Source: Streptomyces roseofulvus (lineage in GTDB: Bacteria > Actinomycetota > Actinomycetes > Streptomycetales > Streptomycetaceae). Taken from it: a DNA stretch of 64,000 nucleotides. The notes beneath the pieces were generated by a model. It worked only from the letters and a program-made list of their open reading frames with translations. It searched no databases and had not been told where the DNA came from. A program made the translations under genes and the position numbers. This document shows positions 56,198 to 64,000 of the stretch, in pieces. The first letter of the stretch is position 1. Every line of letters starts with the position of its first letter. Location: the NCBI RefSeq assembly GCF_039534915.1, contig NZ_BAAAWE010000001.1:5456001-5520000 (forward strand), in the 5' to 3' direction.

Positions 56198-58330
56198 CTA
56201 GAGACCGCCGTCCCGGCGCTCCATCCGGGCCAGCGTCGCCCGGCACAGCGTCAGGAGCTTCTCGTCCTGGTGGATGTCATGGCTGCCGGAGGCGCCCTCC
56301 CGGGCGTTGTGCCGCCGGCGGCGGGTCAGCTCGGTGAGGACCGGCAGCTGGGCCTCCGCCGCCGCGGGGCCCATCTCGGCCAGGCACTCGGCGATGTCCA
56401 CGCGCGCGTGCCGGTTCTCCTCCCAGGCCGCGAGCAGCACCGGCAGCGTCCGCTCCGTCTCCCCGGACACCCGCCACAGGGCCGCCGCGCACCGCACCCG
56501 CTCCCACAGGTCACGCGAGGTCAGCCCCGGCCGCAGCGCCCGCGCCGCCCCGGCCGCCGCCGGGCCGATCGCGCCCAGCGCCTGTGCCGCCGCGCACCGG
56601 TCGGCGCCCGCCGCACCCGGCCGCAGCCACCGCACCAGCGCCGGCACCACCGCGTCCGCGTCGCCCTCGACCTCCCACAGGGCGCGCGCCGCCGCCGTGG
56701 CGACCGTCGCCGAGTCCGCGGCCAGCAGCTCCCGCAGCTCCGGTACGGCCTCCCGGGCCATGGGCCCGAACGCCCCGAGCGTCCGCGCCGCCGCCTCCCG
56801 CACCCACTCGCGCCGGTGCTCCGGCGCCCCGCGCAGCAGCCGCAGCACCTCGGGCAGCGCCTGGCCGCCCCGTACCGCCGCCAGCGCGTACAGCAGCGGC
56901 GCCGCCCGGTCGTACAGGTCCTCGTCCAGCTCCACCGCCGCCAGCCGCCGCCGCAGCAGCGGCGCGAGCCCCGCCGCGGCCGGCCCGAGGCCGTCCACCG
57001 CGTACAGCAGCTCCCGCCGCACCTCGCCCGGCCCCTCGAGGGCCCGCGCGAGCAGCGGTACGGCACGGGCGTCGCCGCTCCGCGCCAGCGCCAGCAGCGC
57101 GCCGTCCCGTCCGGTCCTGCCGGTCAGATCCGCCGGCCCGCCGGACGCGGCCGGAGCCCCGACGGGTCCCCGTGCCAGCACGCCCGCGAGCGCGTCGGCC
57201 GCCGGCGCCGCCCGCTCGAAGAGCCGCCCCAGGAAGGAGGTCGCGGCGTCCCGGAGCCGCGCGTCCGGATCGGCGAGCTGCTCGCCGACGAGCCGCACCA
57301 CCTCCTCGTACCGCCCCCGCCAGAGCCGTATCAGCCCGCCGCACAGCCAGATCGCGTCCGACCGCTGCCCCGGGTCGGGGCTGCGCAGCTGCGCCGTGAT
57401 CAGCGCGATCCGGTCGTCCACCCGGTCGTCCAGCGCGCCGTGCAGGGTCCGCAGCAGCTCCTCCGTCCACGGCGTCCGCCGCCCCGCCACCTGCTCTTCG
57501 AGCAGCTCGCGCACCTGCCCCACGAGCGTCACCGGCATCCGCGCGGGACCCGGCTCGCCACCCCCGTCGTCGGGCTCCGGCGCCGTCCGGATCTCCTCCA
57601 GGAGCGCCGTCACGCGCCCCACGATGTCGTCCGGGATCCGGCCGGGCGAACATCGCGCGAGCTGCGCGAGCGCCGCGAGCCGCAGCCCCGGGTCCTGGGC
57701 CGCCCGCGCCAGCCAGGCCAGCCAGTCGACGGTCTCGGCGGACAGCGAGGCGTGCCGCAGCGCGATCCGCCCCACCGCCTCGACCAGCGCGAGCCGCACC
57801 TCCGTGTCCGGCTCCACCGTCAGCCGCTCCCGCAGCAGGGTCAGCACGCGCGCGGGGTCCGGGTGCAGCGACGCCAGCGCCACCGGAGCCGCGAGCCGCA
57901 CCTCCGGGTCGGCGTCGTCGACCAGGCTCAGGAAGACGTCGGCGCCCGCGGCCACCGCGGCCGCCGCCATCGCGAAGTTCGCGGCCGGGACGAACCCGTC
58001 GTCGCCTGCGCCGGGCCCGGCCGGTCCGGCCAGGTCGTCGTCCTCGTCGTCGAGCTCGATCCCGCCGATGCTGGTGAGCAGTTCGACGATGCCGCCGCGG
58101 TCCTGGACGGCGGGGTCGGCGACCAGTTCGAGGAGGAAGGGGATGCAGGCGAGGGTGGAGTCGTACACGTCCCCCTGGTGGTGGACCGCCCCGTACATGC
58201 CGTCGAGGCCGGCCTCCCGCTCGGCGGGGTCGGGCGAGGCGAGACCGCGGAGCAGTGCCGGCACGTCGTCCGCGGGGCCGTAGGCGTGCCCCAGCGAGGC
58301 CCAGTCGACCTCCTCGATCCCCGTCAGCAT
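56198..58330 (-). CDS. HEAT-repeat protein
   Basis: 710 aa, built almost entirely of HEAT/PBS-lyase-type helical repeats (e.g. DPEVRLAAPVALASLHPDPA, DPGLRLAALAQLARCSPGR, EWVREAAARTLGAFGPMARE, ALWEVEGDADAVVPALVRWL). No enzymatic motif. An acidic loop near residues 90-100 (ELDDEDDDL). HEAT proteins are scaffolds; the partner is unknown. ATG at 58330 follows GGAAGGCGGCCTGGCA. It is monocistronic with a 299-bp upstream region. Confidence 0.87.
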   Translation of the reverse strand: MLTGIEEVDWASLGHAYGPADDVPALLRGLASPDPAEREAGLDGMYGAVHHQGDVYDSTLACIPFLLELVADPAVQDRGGIVELLTSIGGIELDDEDDDLAGPAGPGAGDDGFVPAANFAMAAAAVAAGADVFLSLVDDADPEVRLAAPVALASLHPDPARVLTLLRERLTVEPDTEVRLALVEAVGRIALRHASLSAETVDWLAWLARAAQDPGLRLAALAQLARCSPGRIPDDIVGRVTALLEEIRTAPEPDDGGGEPGPARMPVTLVGQVRELLEEQVAGRRTPWTEELLRTLHGALDDRVDDRIALITAQLRSPDPGQRSDAIWLCGGLIRLWRGRYEEVVRLVGEQLADPDARLRDAATSFLGRLFERAAPAADALAGVLARGPVGAPAASGGPADLTGRTGRDGALLALARSGDARAVPLLARALEGPGEVRRELLYAVDGLGPAAAGLAPLLRRRLAAVELDEDLYDRAAPLLYALAAVRGGQALPEVLRLLRGAPEHRREWVREAAARTLGAFGPMAREAVPELRELLAADSATVATAAARALWEVEGDADAVVPALVRWLRPGAAGADRCAAAQALGAIGPAAAGAARALRPGLTSRDLWERVRCAAALWRVSGETERTLPVLLAAWEENRHARVDIAECLAEMGPAAAEAQLPVLTELTRRRRHNAREGASGSHDIHQDEKLLTLCRATLARMERRDGGL

Positions 58331-58629
58331 TGCCAGGCCGCCTTCCCCGTGAGCCCCTCCATCAGGCAGCAAGTGTGCACCACAGGAAGGACATCGACGC
58401 CGAACCGGCGCCACCCGCCCCACCGCTGTGGAACGTTGCGCTCGGTTTCCGCCATGTACGGTGCGCGGACCCGCCGTTGTCCGCCAAAACGGCTCCACGC
58501 ACGCGCGCGTGCGGGATGCCGGGGGCAGATGCTGCACCCTCGCGCGCATGCGCGCGTACGGGTCGCGCGGGAGCGTGGCGTCAGGCCGTCCGCACGCGCG
58601 CGCGTACAGGCCGCGCGGGAGGGGAGAGT
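58331..58629. other. Intergenic region with Pur/Pyr-alternating GC tracts
   Basis: 299 bp upstream of the HEAT gene and beyond the LigD ligase stop. No gene seen. The portion 58495-58625 contains CGCGCGTGCG, CGCGCGCATGCGCGC and a near-direct repeat of GCGCGCGTACGGGTCGCGCG (58551 area and 58600 area), i.e. alternating purine-pyrimidine tracts able to form Z-DNA or fold. The HEAT promoter should lie nearer 58331-58450. Confidence 0.4.
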
Positions 58630-59559
58630 TCAGACGCCCTCGCCCCGGAACCGTACGAACGCCGGCGTGCCGGTCTGTCGCCCCGCGGCCTGCCGCAGCT
58701 CCACCGCCTGCGGCCGGGCGAGCCGCAGCACCGGCCCGTGCTCGGGGTCGGTCTCCGCCGTCAGCCCGGCGCCGGCCTCCGCGACCCGCTCCCCGACCTG
58801 CCGGGACTGCATCGGGGTCAGCCGTGGCACCGTCGTCAGGGTCCGCCCGTCCGGCAGCCGGACCAGCAGGGCGCGGGGCCGCCCGGCCGGGCCGACCAGC
58901 CCGATCAGCTCCGCGTCCACGGTCTCGGAGTGCCGCACCTTCCGCCAGGCCCAGGTGGCACCGGAGCGGTACGCCGAGCCCATCGCCTTGGCCACGACCC
59001 CCTCCACCCCCGCCTCCCGCAGATCCCGGAACCAGGCGCGCGCGGTCTCCTCGTCGTCCGTCGCCAGCACCCGCTGCACCGGCGGCCCGGCCTCGCGCAG
59101 CGCCGTGCCCAGCAGCTCCCACCGGTCCCGCAGCGGCAGCGCCCGGACGTCCCGGCCGGGCACGGCGAGCAGGTCGAAGGCGATGTACGAGACGGGCACC
59201 CCGGTCCGCACCCGGTCGGCGTGCGATCGCAGCAGGTCGGTGAAGCTGAGCCGCCCCTCGCGGTACGCGCACAGCTCCCCGTCCAGCACGATCCCGGGCG
59301 GCAGCCGGGCCGCCAGCGCCGCCGCGATGTCCGGGAACTCGGGGGCGAGGTCACGCCGGGACCGCGACTGGAGCACCACCCGCCCGCCCTCCAGGACGAA
59401 GGCGAGCGCCCGGAAACCGTCGAGCTTGAGGGAGTACTGGAGCTCCCGCGGCGGCGGCGCCTGCGCGGGGATCTCGTCCGCCGGCCGCGGCCGCATGACG
59501 TCCACCGGCGGCACGAGCACGACGCCGCTCCGACCGCCACCACCGCTGCCGTCGTTCAT
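58630..59559 (-). CDS. ATP-dependent DNA ligase (LigD ligase-domain type)
   Basis: 309 aa. Nucleotidyltransferase motif I KLDGFRALA with Lys46 as the adenylated residue, motif III-like YIAFDLLAV, motif IV VEGVVAKAMG and motif V WRKVRHS, followed by an OB-fold (about 205-300). Seals breaks in NHEJ. It is separate from the polymerase gene, whose stop it overlaps by 4 bp (ATGA), in contrast to the fused LigD of Mycobacterium. No nuclease domain is encoded here. Confidence 0.92.
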   Translation of the reverse strand: MNDGSGGGGRSGVVLVPPVDVMRPRPADEIPAQAPPPRELQYSLKLDGFRALAFVLEGGRVVLQSRSRRDLAPEFPDIAAALAARLPPGIVLDGELCAYREGRLSFTDLLRSHADRVRTGVPVSYIAFDLLAVPGRDVRALPLRDRWELLGTALREAGPPVQRVLATDDEETARAWFRDLREAGVEGVVAKAMGSAYRSGATWAWRKVRHSETVDAELIGLVGPAGRPRALLVRLPDGRTLTTVPRLTPMQSRQVGERVAEAGAGLTAETDPEHGPVLRLARPQAVELRQAAGRQTGTPAFVRFRGEGV

Positions 59560-60440
59560 GGCACGTCCCCCGCCCGCCCCGCGTCGAACAGGGGTCCCAG
59601 CAGCTCCCCGTACCGCTCCAGACGTGGCGCGATGTCGTCCATCACGAAGGCCAGGTCCGCGGGGTCCGCGCACGCCTCGACCTCCTCCCAGGTGACCGGC
59701 GCGGAGACGGTGGGCCGCTCGCGGGCCCGGAGGGTGTAGGGGGTGGCGGTGGTCTTGGCGGCGGCGTTCTGGCTGTGGTCGACGAAGACCTTCCCGGCGC
59801 GCAGGGCCTTCGTCATCCGGTGCGTGACCAGCCGCGGCAGCTCCGCCTCCGCCTCGACGGCGAGCCGCTTCGCGTACGCGGAGACCTGCCCGGACGGCGT
59901 CGGCACCACCGGGACCAGCAGGTGCAGCCCCTTGGCGCCGGAGGTCTTGGCGAAGGCGGTAAGACCGTCCGCGGCGAGCCGCTCGCGCAGGTGGAGCGCG
60001 ATCCGGCAGCAGTCGACGACGGTGGCCGGCGGCCCCGGGTCGAGGTCGAGGACGAGCCGGTCGGCGACGGCGGGGGAGGAGGCGGTCCACTGCGGCGTGT
60101 GGAACTCGACGACCAGGTTCGACGCCCACACCAGCGACGGCAGGTCCTGGACCATCACCTGCCGGGCGCGCGGGTCCTCGGTGCGCGGCACGGGCGTGGT
60201 CGCCACCCAGGCGGGCGTACCGGGCGGCGGATTCTTGGTGAAGAAGAGCTGCCCGCCCGGCCCGTCCGGATAGCGCAGGAAGGAGACGGGCCGGTCGCGC
60301 AGATGCGGCAGGATCGCGGCCTCGACGGTGGCGTAGTAGTGCATCAGCTCGCCCTTGGTGGTGCCCGTGGCGGGGTGGATGACCTTGCCGAGGTTACTGA
60401 GCGTGATGCGCCGCCCCGCCACCTCTGTGATGGGCGTCAT
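59556..60440 (-). CDS. LigD polymerase/primase domain protein
   Basis: 294 aa, archaeo-eukaryotic primase fold. Metal motif RLVLDLDPGPP (Asp132 and Asp134), with FHTPQWTASSP, AKTSGAKGLHLLVPV and DHSQNAAAKTTATPYTLR characteristic of LigD-Pol. It fills gaps at breaks, with a preference for ribonucleotides. First gene of the polymerase-ligase operon; a Ku gene starts 50 bp away in the other direction, so the NHEJ genes share one regulatory gap. Confidence 0.94.
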   Translation of the reverse strand: MTPITEVAGRRITLSNLGKVIHPATGTTKGELMHYYATVEAAILPHLRDRPVSFLRYPDGPGGQLFFTKNPPPGTPAWVATTPVPRTEDPRARQVMVQDLPSLVWASNLVVEFHTPQWTASSPAVADRLVLDLDPGPPATVVDCCRIALHLRERLAADGLTAFAKTSGAKGLHLLVPVVPTPSGQVSAYAKRLAVEAEAELPRLVTHRMTKALRAGKVFVDHSQNAAAKTTATPYTLRARERPTVSAPVTWEEVEACADPADLAFVMDDIAPRLERYGELLGPLFDAGRAGDVP

Positions 60441-60490
60441 ACGATGAGGCTCCCATGTTTCCCCTCAAACCGGTACGAAGGGAGCGAACC

Positions 60491-61462
60491 GTGCGATCGA
60501 TCTGGAACGGCGCCATATCCTTCGGCCTGGTCAGCATTCCGATCAAGCTCGTGAACGCCACGGAGAGCCGGTCCGTCTCCTTCCGCCAGATCCACGCCGC
60601 GGACGGCGGCCGGATCCGCTACCGGAAGGTCTGCGAGCTGGACGGCGAGGAGGTCACGCAGGCCGAGATCGGGAAGGCGTACGAGGACGCCGACGGGACC
60701 ATGATCCCGATCACCGACGAGGACCTGGCCGCGCTGCCGCTGCCCACGGCCAAGACGATCGAGATCGTGGCCTTCGTCCCGGCGGCCGATATCGACCCGC
60801 TCCAGATGGACGCCGCGTACTACCTCTCGGCGAACGGCGTCCCGGCCGCCAAGCCGTACACGCTCCTGCGGGAGGCGCTGAAGCGCAGCGACAAGGTGGC
60901 GGTGGCGAAGTACGCGCTGCGGGGCCGGGAGCGGCTGGGCATGCTCCGGGTCGTGGACGACGTGATCGCCATGCACGGCCTGCTCTGGCCCGACGAGATC
61001 CGCGCGCCGGAGGGCGTGGCCCCGGAGACCCCGGTCACGGTCCGTGACGCCGAACTCGACCTGGCGGACGCCCTGATGGCCACCCTCGGCGAGGTCGACC
61101 TCAGCACCCTCCACGACGACTACCGCGAGGCCGTGGAGGAGATGATCGCGGCGAAGGCGGCGGGCGGCGCGGGCGTGGCACCCCCGGAGCCGGGCGGGGA
61201 GGGCGGCGGCGGCCAGGTGATCGACCTGATGGCGGCGCTGGAGAAGAGCGTCCGCGAGGCGAAGGAGGCCCGCGGCGAGCCGGCCGAGGTCACGGACATC
61301 AAGGCGAAGAAGACGACCGCCAAGAAGGCGCCGGCGGCCAGGAAGACGACGGCGGCGAAGAAGACGGCAGCCGCGAAGAAGACGACCGCGACGACGAAGA
61401 AGACGGCTGCGGCGAAGAAGGCGACGTCCAGGAAGGCGACCCCGAAGAAGCGCACGGCCTGA
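60491..61462 (+). CDS. ku: Ku DNA-end-binding protein
   Basis: 323 aa. Ku core from VRSIWNGAISFGLVSIPIKL to about residue 255 (the beta-barrel that rings DNA ends). The C-terminal 60 residues are Lys/Ala/Thr-rich (KKTTAKKAPAARKTTAAKKT repeats), a histone-H1-like tail that in bacterial Ku proteins promotes DNA binding and end tethering. GTG at 60491 follows AAGGGAGCGAACC; the frame continues upstream but lacks a better start. Divergent with the LigD polymerase gene. Confidence 0.95.
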   Translation: MRSIWNGAISFGLVSIPIKLVNATESRSVSFRQIHAADGGRIRYRKVCELDGEEVTQAEIGKAYEDADGTMIPITDEDLAALPLPTAKTIEIVAFVPAADIDPLQMDAAYYLSANGVPAAKPYTLLREALKRSDKVAVAKYALRGRERLGMLRVVDDVIAMHGLLWPDEIRAPEGVAPETPVTVRDAELDLADALMATLGEVDLSTLHDDYREAVEEMIAAKAAGGAGVAPPEPGGEGGGGQVIDLMAALEKSVREAKEARGEPAEVTDIKAKKTTAKKAPAARKTTAAKKTAAAKKTTATTKKTAAAKKATSRKATPKKRTA

Positions 61463-61495
61463 CCCGGGCCGGCGCCCCGGAACCGCCACGGCCAC

Positions 61496-61533
61496 GGGCC
61501 CCCTGCCTCCTCCCCCCCGGAGGCAGGGGGCCC
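61496..61533 (+). terminator. Terminator after ku
   Basis: GGGCCCCCTGCCTCC (61496-61510) pairs with GGAGGCAGGGGGCCC (61519-61533) around a C-rich loop, 33 nt past the ku stop. Confidence 0.85.
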
Positions 61534-61723
61534 GAGTCATGCCCGAACTCCGCGCGCCCCGCGCCCGGTTGACATGCCGCATAGCGGACACCCCGCGCCG
61601 TCCTTCGGACAACAGATGGTCAAATTCTTGTTGTATACCTGTCAAACAGCGCGTTCTCCTGGCACGCTCCCCTCCGCGTCACCCCCCACATGAACCCCCA
61701 CGCGTTTCAGCGAAGGAGCCCGC

Positions 61724-63295
61724 GTGATCCGCCAGCAGTCCTCGCACCGCCGGACCGTCGTCCGCACCGCCGCCCTCGTCGCCTCGGCCGCCATGGTCGT
61801 CGTCGGAGTCCAGACGGGCACCGCCGGAGCCGCGGTCGTCAACGAGACCGGCACCGAGGCCGGGGCCACCGCCCTCGTCCTCAGCGCCCCCCAGCGGGCC
61901 GCCGCGATCCAGCAGGCCCAGGCCTCGGCCGCCGCCACCGCCCAGGCGATCGGCCTCGCCGACCGGGAGAAGCTGGTCGTCCGCGACGTCGTCAAGGACG
62001 CGGACGGCACCGTCCACACGCGGTACGAGCGCACCTACGACGGCCTGCCGGTCCTCGGCGGCGACCTCGTGGTCCACCAGAAGAAGAACGGCGCCCGCTC
62101 CACCACCAAGGCGACCTCGGCCCGCATCTCCGTGCCGACCACGGCGTCCGCCGTCCGCGCGCGCGAAGGCGCCCGCAAGGTGATCTGGGCGGCCGGCGGC
62201 AAGCCCGTCCTCGCGTGGGAGACCGTGGAGACGGGCCACCAGCACGACGGCACGCCGAGCGAGCGCCACGTCATCACGGACGCCACCACCGGCAAGGAGC
62301 TGCACTCCTACGAGGCGATCGAGACGGGCGTCGGCAACACCCAGTACAGCGGCCAGGTCACCCTCGGCACCTCGCCCGGCTTCACCCTCACCGACGCCGC
62401 CCGCGGCGGCCACAAGACGTACGACCTGAAGGGCGCCACCAGCGGCACCGGCACCCTCTTCACCAACTCCACCGACACCTGGGGCAACGGCCTGGCGAGC
62501 AACCGCGAGACCGCGGCCGCCGACGCCCACTACGGCGCGGCCGTCACCTGGGACTTCTACAAGAACGAGCTGGGCCGCAACGGCATCCGCGGCGACGGCG
62601 TCGCCGCCTACTCCCGCGTCCACTACGGCAACGCGTACGTCAACGCCTTCTGGTCCGACTCCTGCTTCTGCATGACGTACGGAGACGGCGCCGGCAACGC
62701 CAAGCCGCTGACCTCCCTCGACGTCGCCGGCCACGAGATGACCCACGGCCTCACCGCCTCCACGGCGAACCTCCGCTACAGCAAGGAGTCCGGCGGCCTC
62801 AACGAGGCGACCTCCGACATCCTCGGGACCTCGGTCGAGTTCTACGCCGACAACGCCTCCGACGCGGGCGACTACCTCATCGGCGAGAAGATCGACATCC
62901 GCGGCAACGGCACCCCGCTCCGCTACATGGACAAGCCCAGCCGGGACGGCAACTCCGCCGACTACTGGTCCAGCAGCCTCGGCCGCCTCGACGTCCACTA
63001 CTCCTCGGGCCCGGCCAACCACTTCTTCTACCTCCTGGCGGAGGGCAGCGGCACCAAGACGATCAACGGGGTCACCTACAACTCCCCGACCTACGACAAC
63101 TCCACCCTCACCGGCATAGGCCGCGAGAAGGCCTACCAGATCTGGTACAAGGCCCTCACCACCTACATGACCTCCTCCACCACCTACGCCGGCGCCCGCA
63201 CCGCCACCCTCTCGGCGGCCTCGGACCTCTACGGCGCGACCTCCCCCGAGTACAACGCGGTCAACGCCGCCTGGAAGGCCGTCAACGTCAAGTGA
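61724..63295 (+). CDS. Secreted M4-family (thermolysin-like) metalloprotease
   Basis: 523 aa. Signal peptide about 1-37 (VVRTAALVASAAMVVVGVQT), an FTP/PepSY-type propeptide (about 60-190), then the catalytic domain with HEMTH (about 337-341) and the third zinc ligand in GGLNEATSD (Glu near 361). A Cys pair (SDSCFCMTY) probably forms a disulfide. GTG at 61724 has AAGGAG upstream. Degrades extracellular protein. Monocistronic, with its own terminator. Confidence 0.94.
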   Translation: MIRQQSSHRRTVVRTAALVASAAMVVVGVQTGTAGAAVVNETGTEAGATALVLSAPQRAAAIQQAQASAAATAQAIGLADREKLVVRDVVKDADGTVHTRYERTYDGLPVLGGDLVVHQKKNGARSTTKATSARISVPTTASAVRAREGARKVIWAAGGKPVLAWETVETGHQHDGTPSERHVITDATTGKELHSYEAIETGVGNTQYSGQVTLGTSPGFTLTDAARGGHKTYDLKGATSGTGTLFTNSTDTWGNGLASNRETAAADAHYGAAVTWDFYKNELGRNGIRGDGVAAYSRVHYGNAYVNAFWSDSCFCMTYGDGAGNAKPLTSLDVAGHEMTHGLTASTANLRYSKESGGLNEATSDILGTSVEFYADNASDAGDYLIGEKIDIRGNGTPLRYMDKPSRDGNSADYWSSSLGRLDVHYSSGPANHFFYLLAEGSGTKTINGVTYNSPTYDNSTLTGIGREKAYQIWYKALTTYMTSSTTYAGARTATLSAASDLYGATSPEYNAVNAAWKAVNVK

Positions 63296-63304
63296 CGTGA
63301 CACC

Positions 63305-63331
63305 GTGCCCCCGGCCACCCGCCGGGGGCAC
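63305..63331 (+). terminator. Terminator after the M4 protease
   Basis: GTGCCCCCGGC (63305-63315) pairs with GCCGGGGGCAC (63321-63331), loop CACCC, 10 nt past the stop. Confidence 0.8.
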
Positions 63332-63359
63332 ACCCCCAGCCCGACCCACGCCCACGCAA

Positions 63360-63400
63360 AAGGACCCCGTGTCAGCGTTTCCGCTGACCACGGGGTCCTT
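63360..63400 (-). terminator. Terminator associated with the tRNA-Arg fragment
   Basis: AAGGACCCCGTG (63360-63371) pairs with CACGGGGTCCTT (63389-63400), extended by TCAGCG/CGCTGA with one bulged base. It lies immediately downstream of the tRNA 3' end on the minus strand, where a tRNA terminator is expected, and suggests this locus was once an intact tRNA gene. Confidence 0.7.
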
Positions 63401-63418
63401 CCGGCACTTCTCACGAAG

Positions 63419-63459
63419 TGCCCCCGGCAGGATTCGAACCTGCGCACACGGCTCCGGAG
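63419..63459 (-). pseudogene. 3' fragment of tRNA-Arg(CCG); probable attachment site
   Basis: On the minus strand the sequence contains an anticodon loop CTCCGGA (anticodon CCG), GCCGTGTGC, a perfect T arm GCAGGTTCGAATCCTGC and acceptor CGGGGGCA. The matching 5' half (acceptor GCCCCCG, D arm, 5' anticodon stem) is missing: the bases upstream do not pair. Integrative elements that enter tRNA genes leave exactly this kind of 3' fragment at one junction, with the intact gene at the other. The element would extend to the right of 63460. Confidence 0.8.
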
Positions 63460-63582
63460 GGCGCGTGCATTCTGTGCATTACCGCTGGTCAGACGCGCGC
63501 GAGCGCATCGGCGTGCCTTCGCCGTCCACGGGTAGGCCGCGCATCGCACTGGCGGTTACTCCAGCGAGACGTCCGGGGCCTG

Positions 63583-64000
63583 CTACCTAGTCTCCGTAGA
63601 ACTCTCGTCAGCCTGGGGCAGTGGCCTGCTGCTCTCTATGACTTGACCGAAGCTTCTACAGAACTCGGTGAAGCTCCACTGAGCGCCGGGGGCCGGCGCA
63701 AACGATGCGAACGATCCTGGGTGCTCACCGCTAACTGCTACGTCCAACGTGCCCTGTTCGCCGATCCGCACACTTGGACACTCTCGGAGCTCCTGGACGA
63801 ACATGGGCCTGGTCTGCCTCCCTTGCCCCAACCAGGCGCCCCAGTAGATGGCGCGGTCCGTGAGGAAGAGAACGCCCTGCTGTGGGCCGTCCCAAAGGTT
63901 CAGAGCAGGCGCAGTAGCAACTTTCTGTTCCTCAGGCTCAAGTACCGGCTCCATGCTTTGCCAGTACTCCGCTTGTGCCTTGTCGTGGCGTCGCTGTGCC
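63583..64000 (-). CDS. PH/GRAM-like domain protein, partial (putative island gene)
   Basis: The frame is open to the right edge (AQRRHDKAQAEYWQS precedes the ATG at 63954), so the true start may lie outside the window; at least 138 codons are present. VLFLTDRAIYWGAWLGQGRQ resembles the first strands of bacterial PH/GRAM-like domains; a C-terminal helix (FTEFCRSFGQVIESS) follows. Codon use is much less GC-biased than the protease gene on the left, as expected for a gene brought in by the tRNA-associated island. Function unknown. Confidence 0.6.
   Translation of the reverse strand, partial: AQRRHDKAQAEYWQSMEPVLEPEEQKVATAPALNLWDGPQQGVLFLTDRAIYWGAWLGQGRQTRPMFVQELRECPSVRIGEQGTLDVAVSGEHPGSFASFAPAPGAQWSFTEFCRSFGQVIESSRPLPQADESSTETR

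Noticed and set aside
63419..63500. Complete tRNA gene
   Set aside because: The 3' half is perfect but no GCCCCCG acceptor strand or D arm is found where the 5' half should be.

Overview
The window is a high-GC (about 70% or more), gene-dense stretch of an actinobacterial chromosome, almost certainly Streptomyces. Markers for that are strong G/C codon-third-position bias, many GTG/TTG starts, 4-bp stop/start overlaps, a nickel SOD with its maturation protease, a conservon, a KGD-type 2-oxoglutarate enzyme, split NHEJ genes, DUF6104, and secreted protease, lysozyme and LPMO genes. The content looks like core chromosome with a few accessory insertions.

Layout. 1-2.3 kb: snapalysin (partial) with its divergent LysR regulator, a deletion scar joining remnants of an Lrp-type regulator and a luciferase-like oxidoreductase, and a nucleoside deaminase. 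2.3-4.8 kb: sodN/sodX, a CGNR zinc-finger regulator and a methyltransferase. 4.8-7.5 kb: a polar amino-acid ABC importer. 8-12 kb: malic enzyme, a quinone-oxidoreductase-like MDR enzyme and a secreted GH5 endoglycosylceramidase-like enzyme. 12-15 kb: a DUF4097/PadR pair and small conserved genes. 15.2-21 kb: kgd and an OmpR-type two-component system. 21-25.2 kb: a spermidine-synthase-like protein, secreted SurE, a 78-codon GH3 remnant, a TetR regulator, a probable membrane-protein remnant and a lipoprotein.

25,271-31,426 is the main mobile feature: a compact (6.16 kb) Tn7-like transposon with tnsA, tnsB, tnsC and tniQ in one overlapping operon, recognisable ends (TGTCCG termini and repeated ATGCAAGRT transposase-binding-like sites) and one cargo gene, a DUF6193-like/SUKH-3 protein. 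It lies about 100 bp upstream of lon and leaves lon's HspR-type operator intact.

31.5-39.2 kb: lon, a carboxylate-amine ligase (YbdK/EgtA type), an AA10 LPMO behind a DasR-type operator, a GH25 lysozyme, a MarR protein with a long repetitive N-terminus and a PP2C-like protein. 39.5-45.6 kb: a conservon (sensor kinase, Roadblock, DUF742, GTPase) ending in a styrene-monooxygenase-like flavoenzyme. 45.5-50.4 kb: an NlpC/P60 peptidase, a TetR regulator and a divergent pair of diiron oxygenase/ferritin-like enzymes. 50.5-58.3 kb: an FtsW/PBP pair, a lipoprotein plus orphan sensor kinase, and a HEAT-repeat protein. 58.6-61.5 kb: NHEJ genes (LigD ligase, LigD polymerase, divergent Ku). 61.7-63.3 kb: an M4 metalloprotease. 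At 63.42 kb a 3' fragment of tRNA-Arg(CCG) marks the probable attachment site of a genomic island extending to the right, which starts with a lower-GC PH-like gene.
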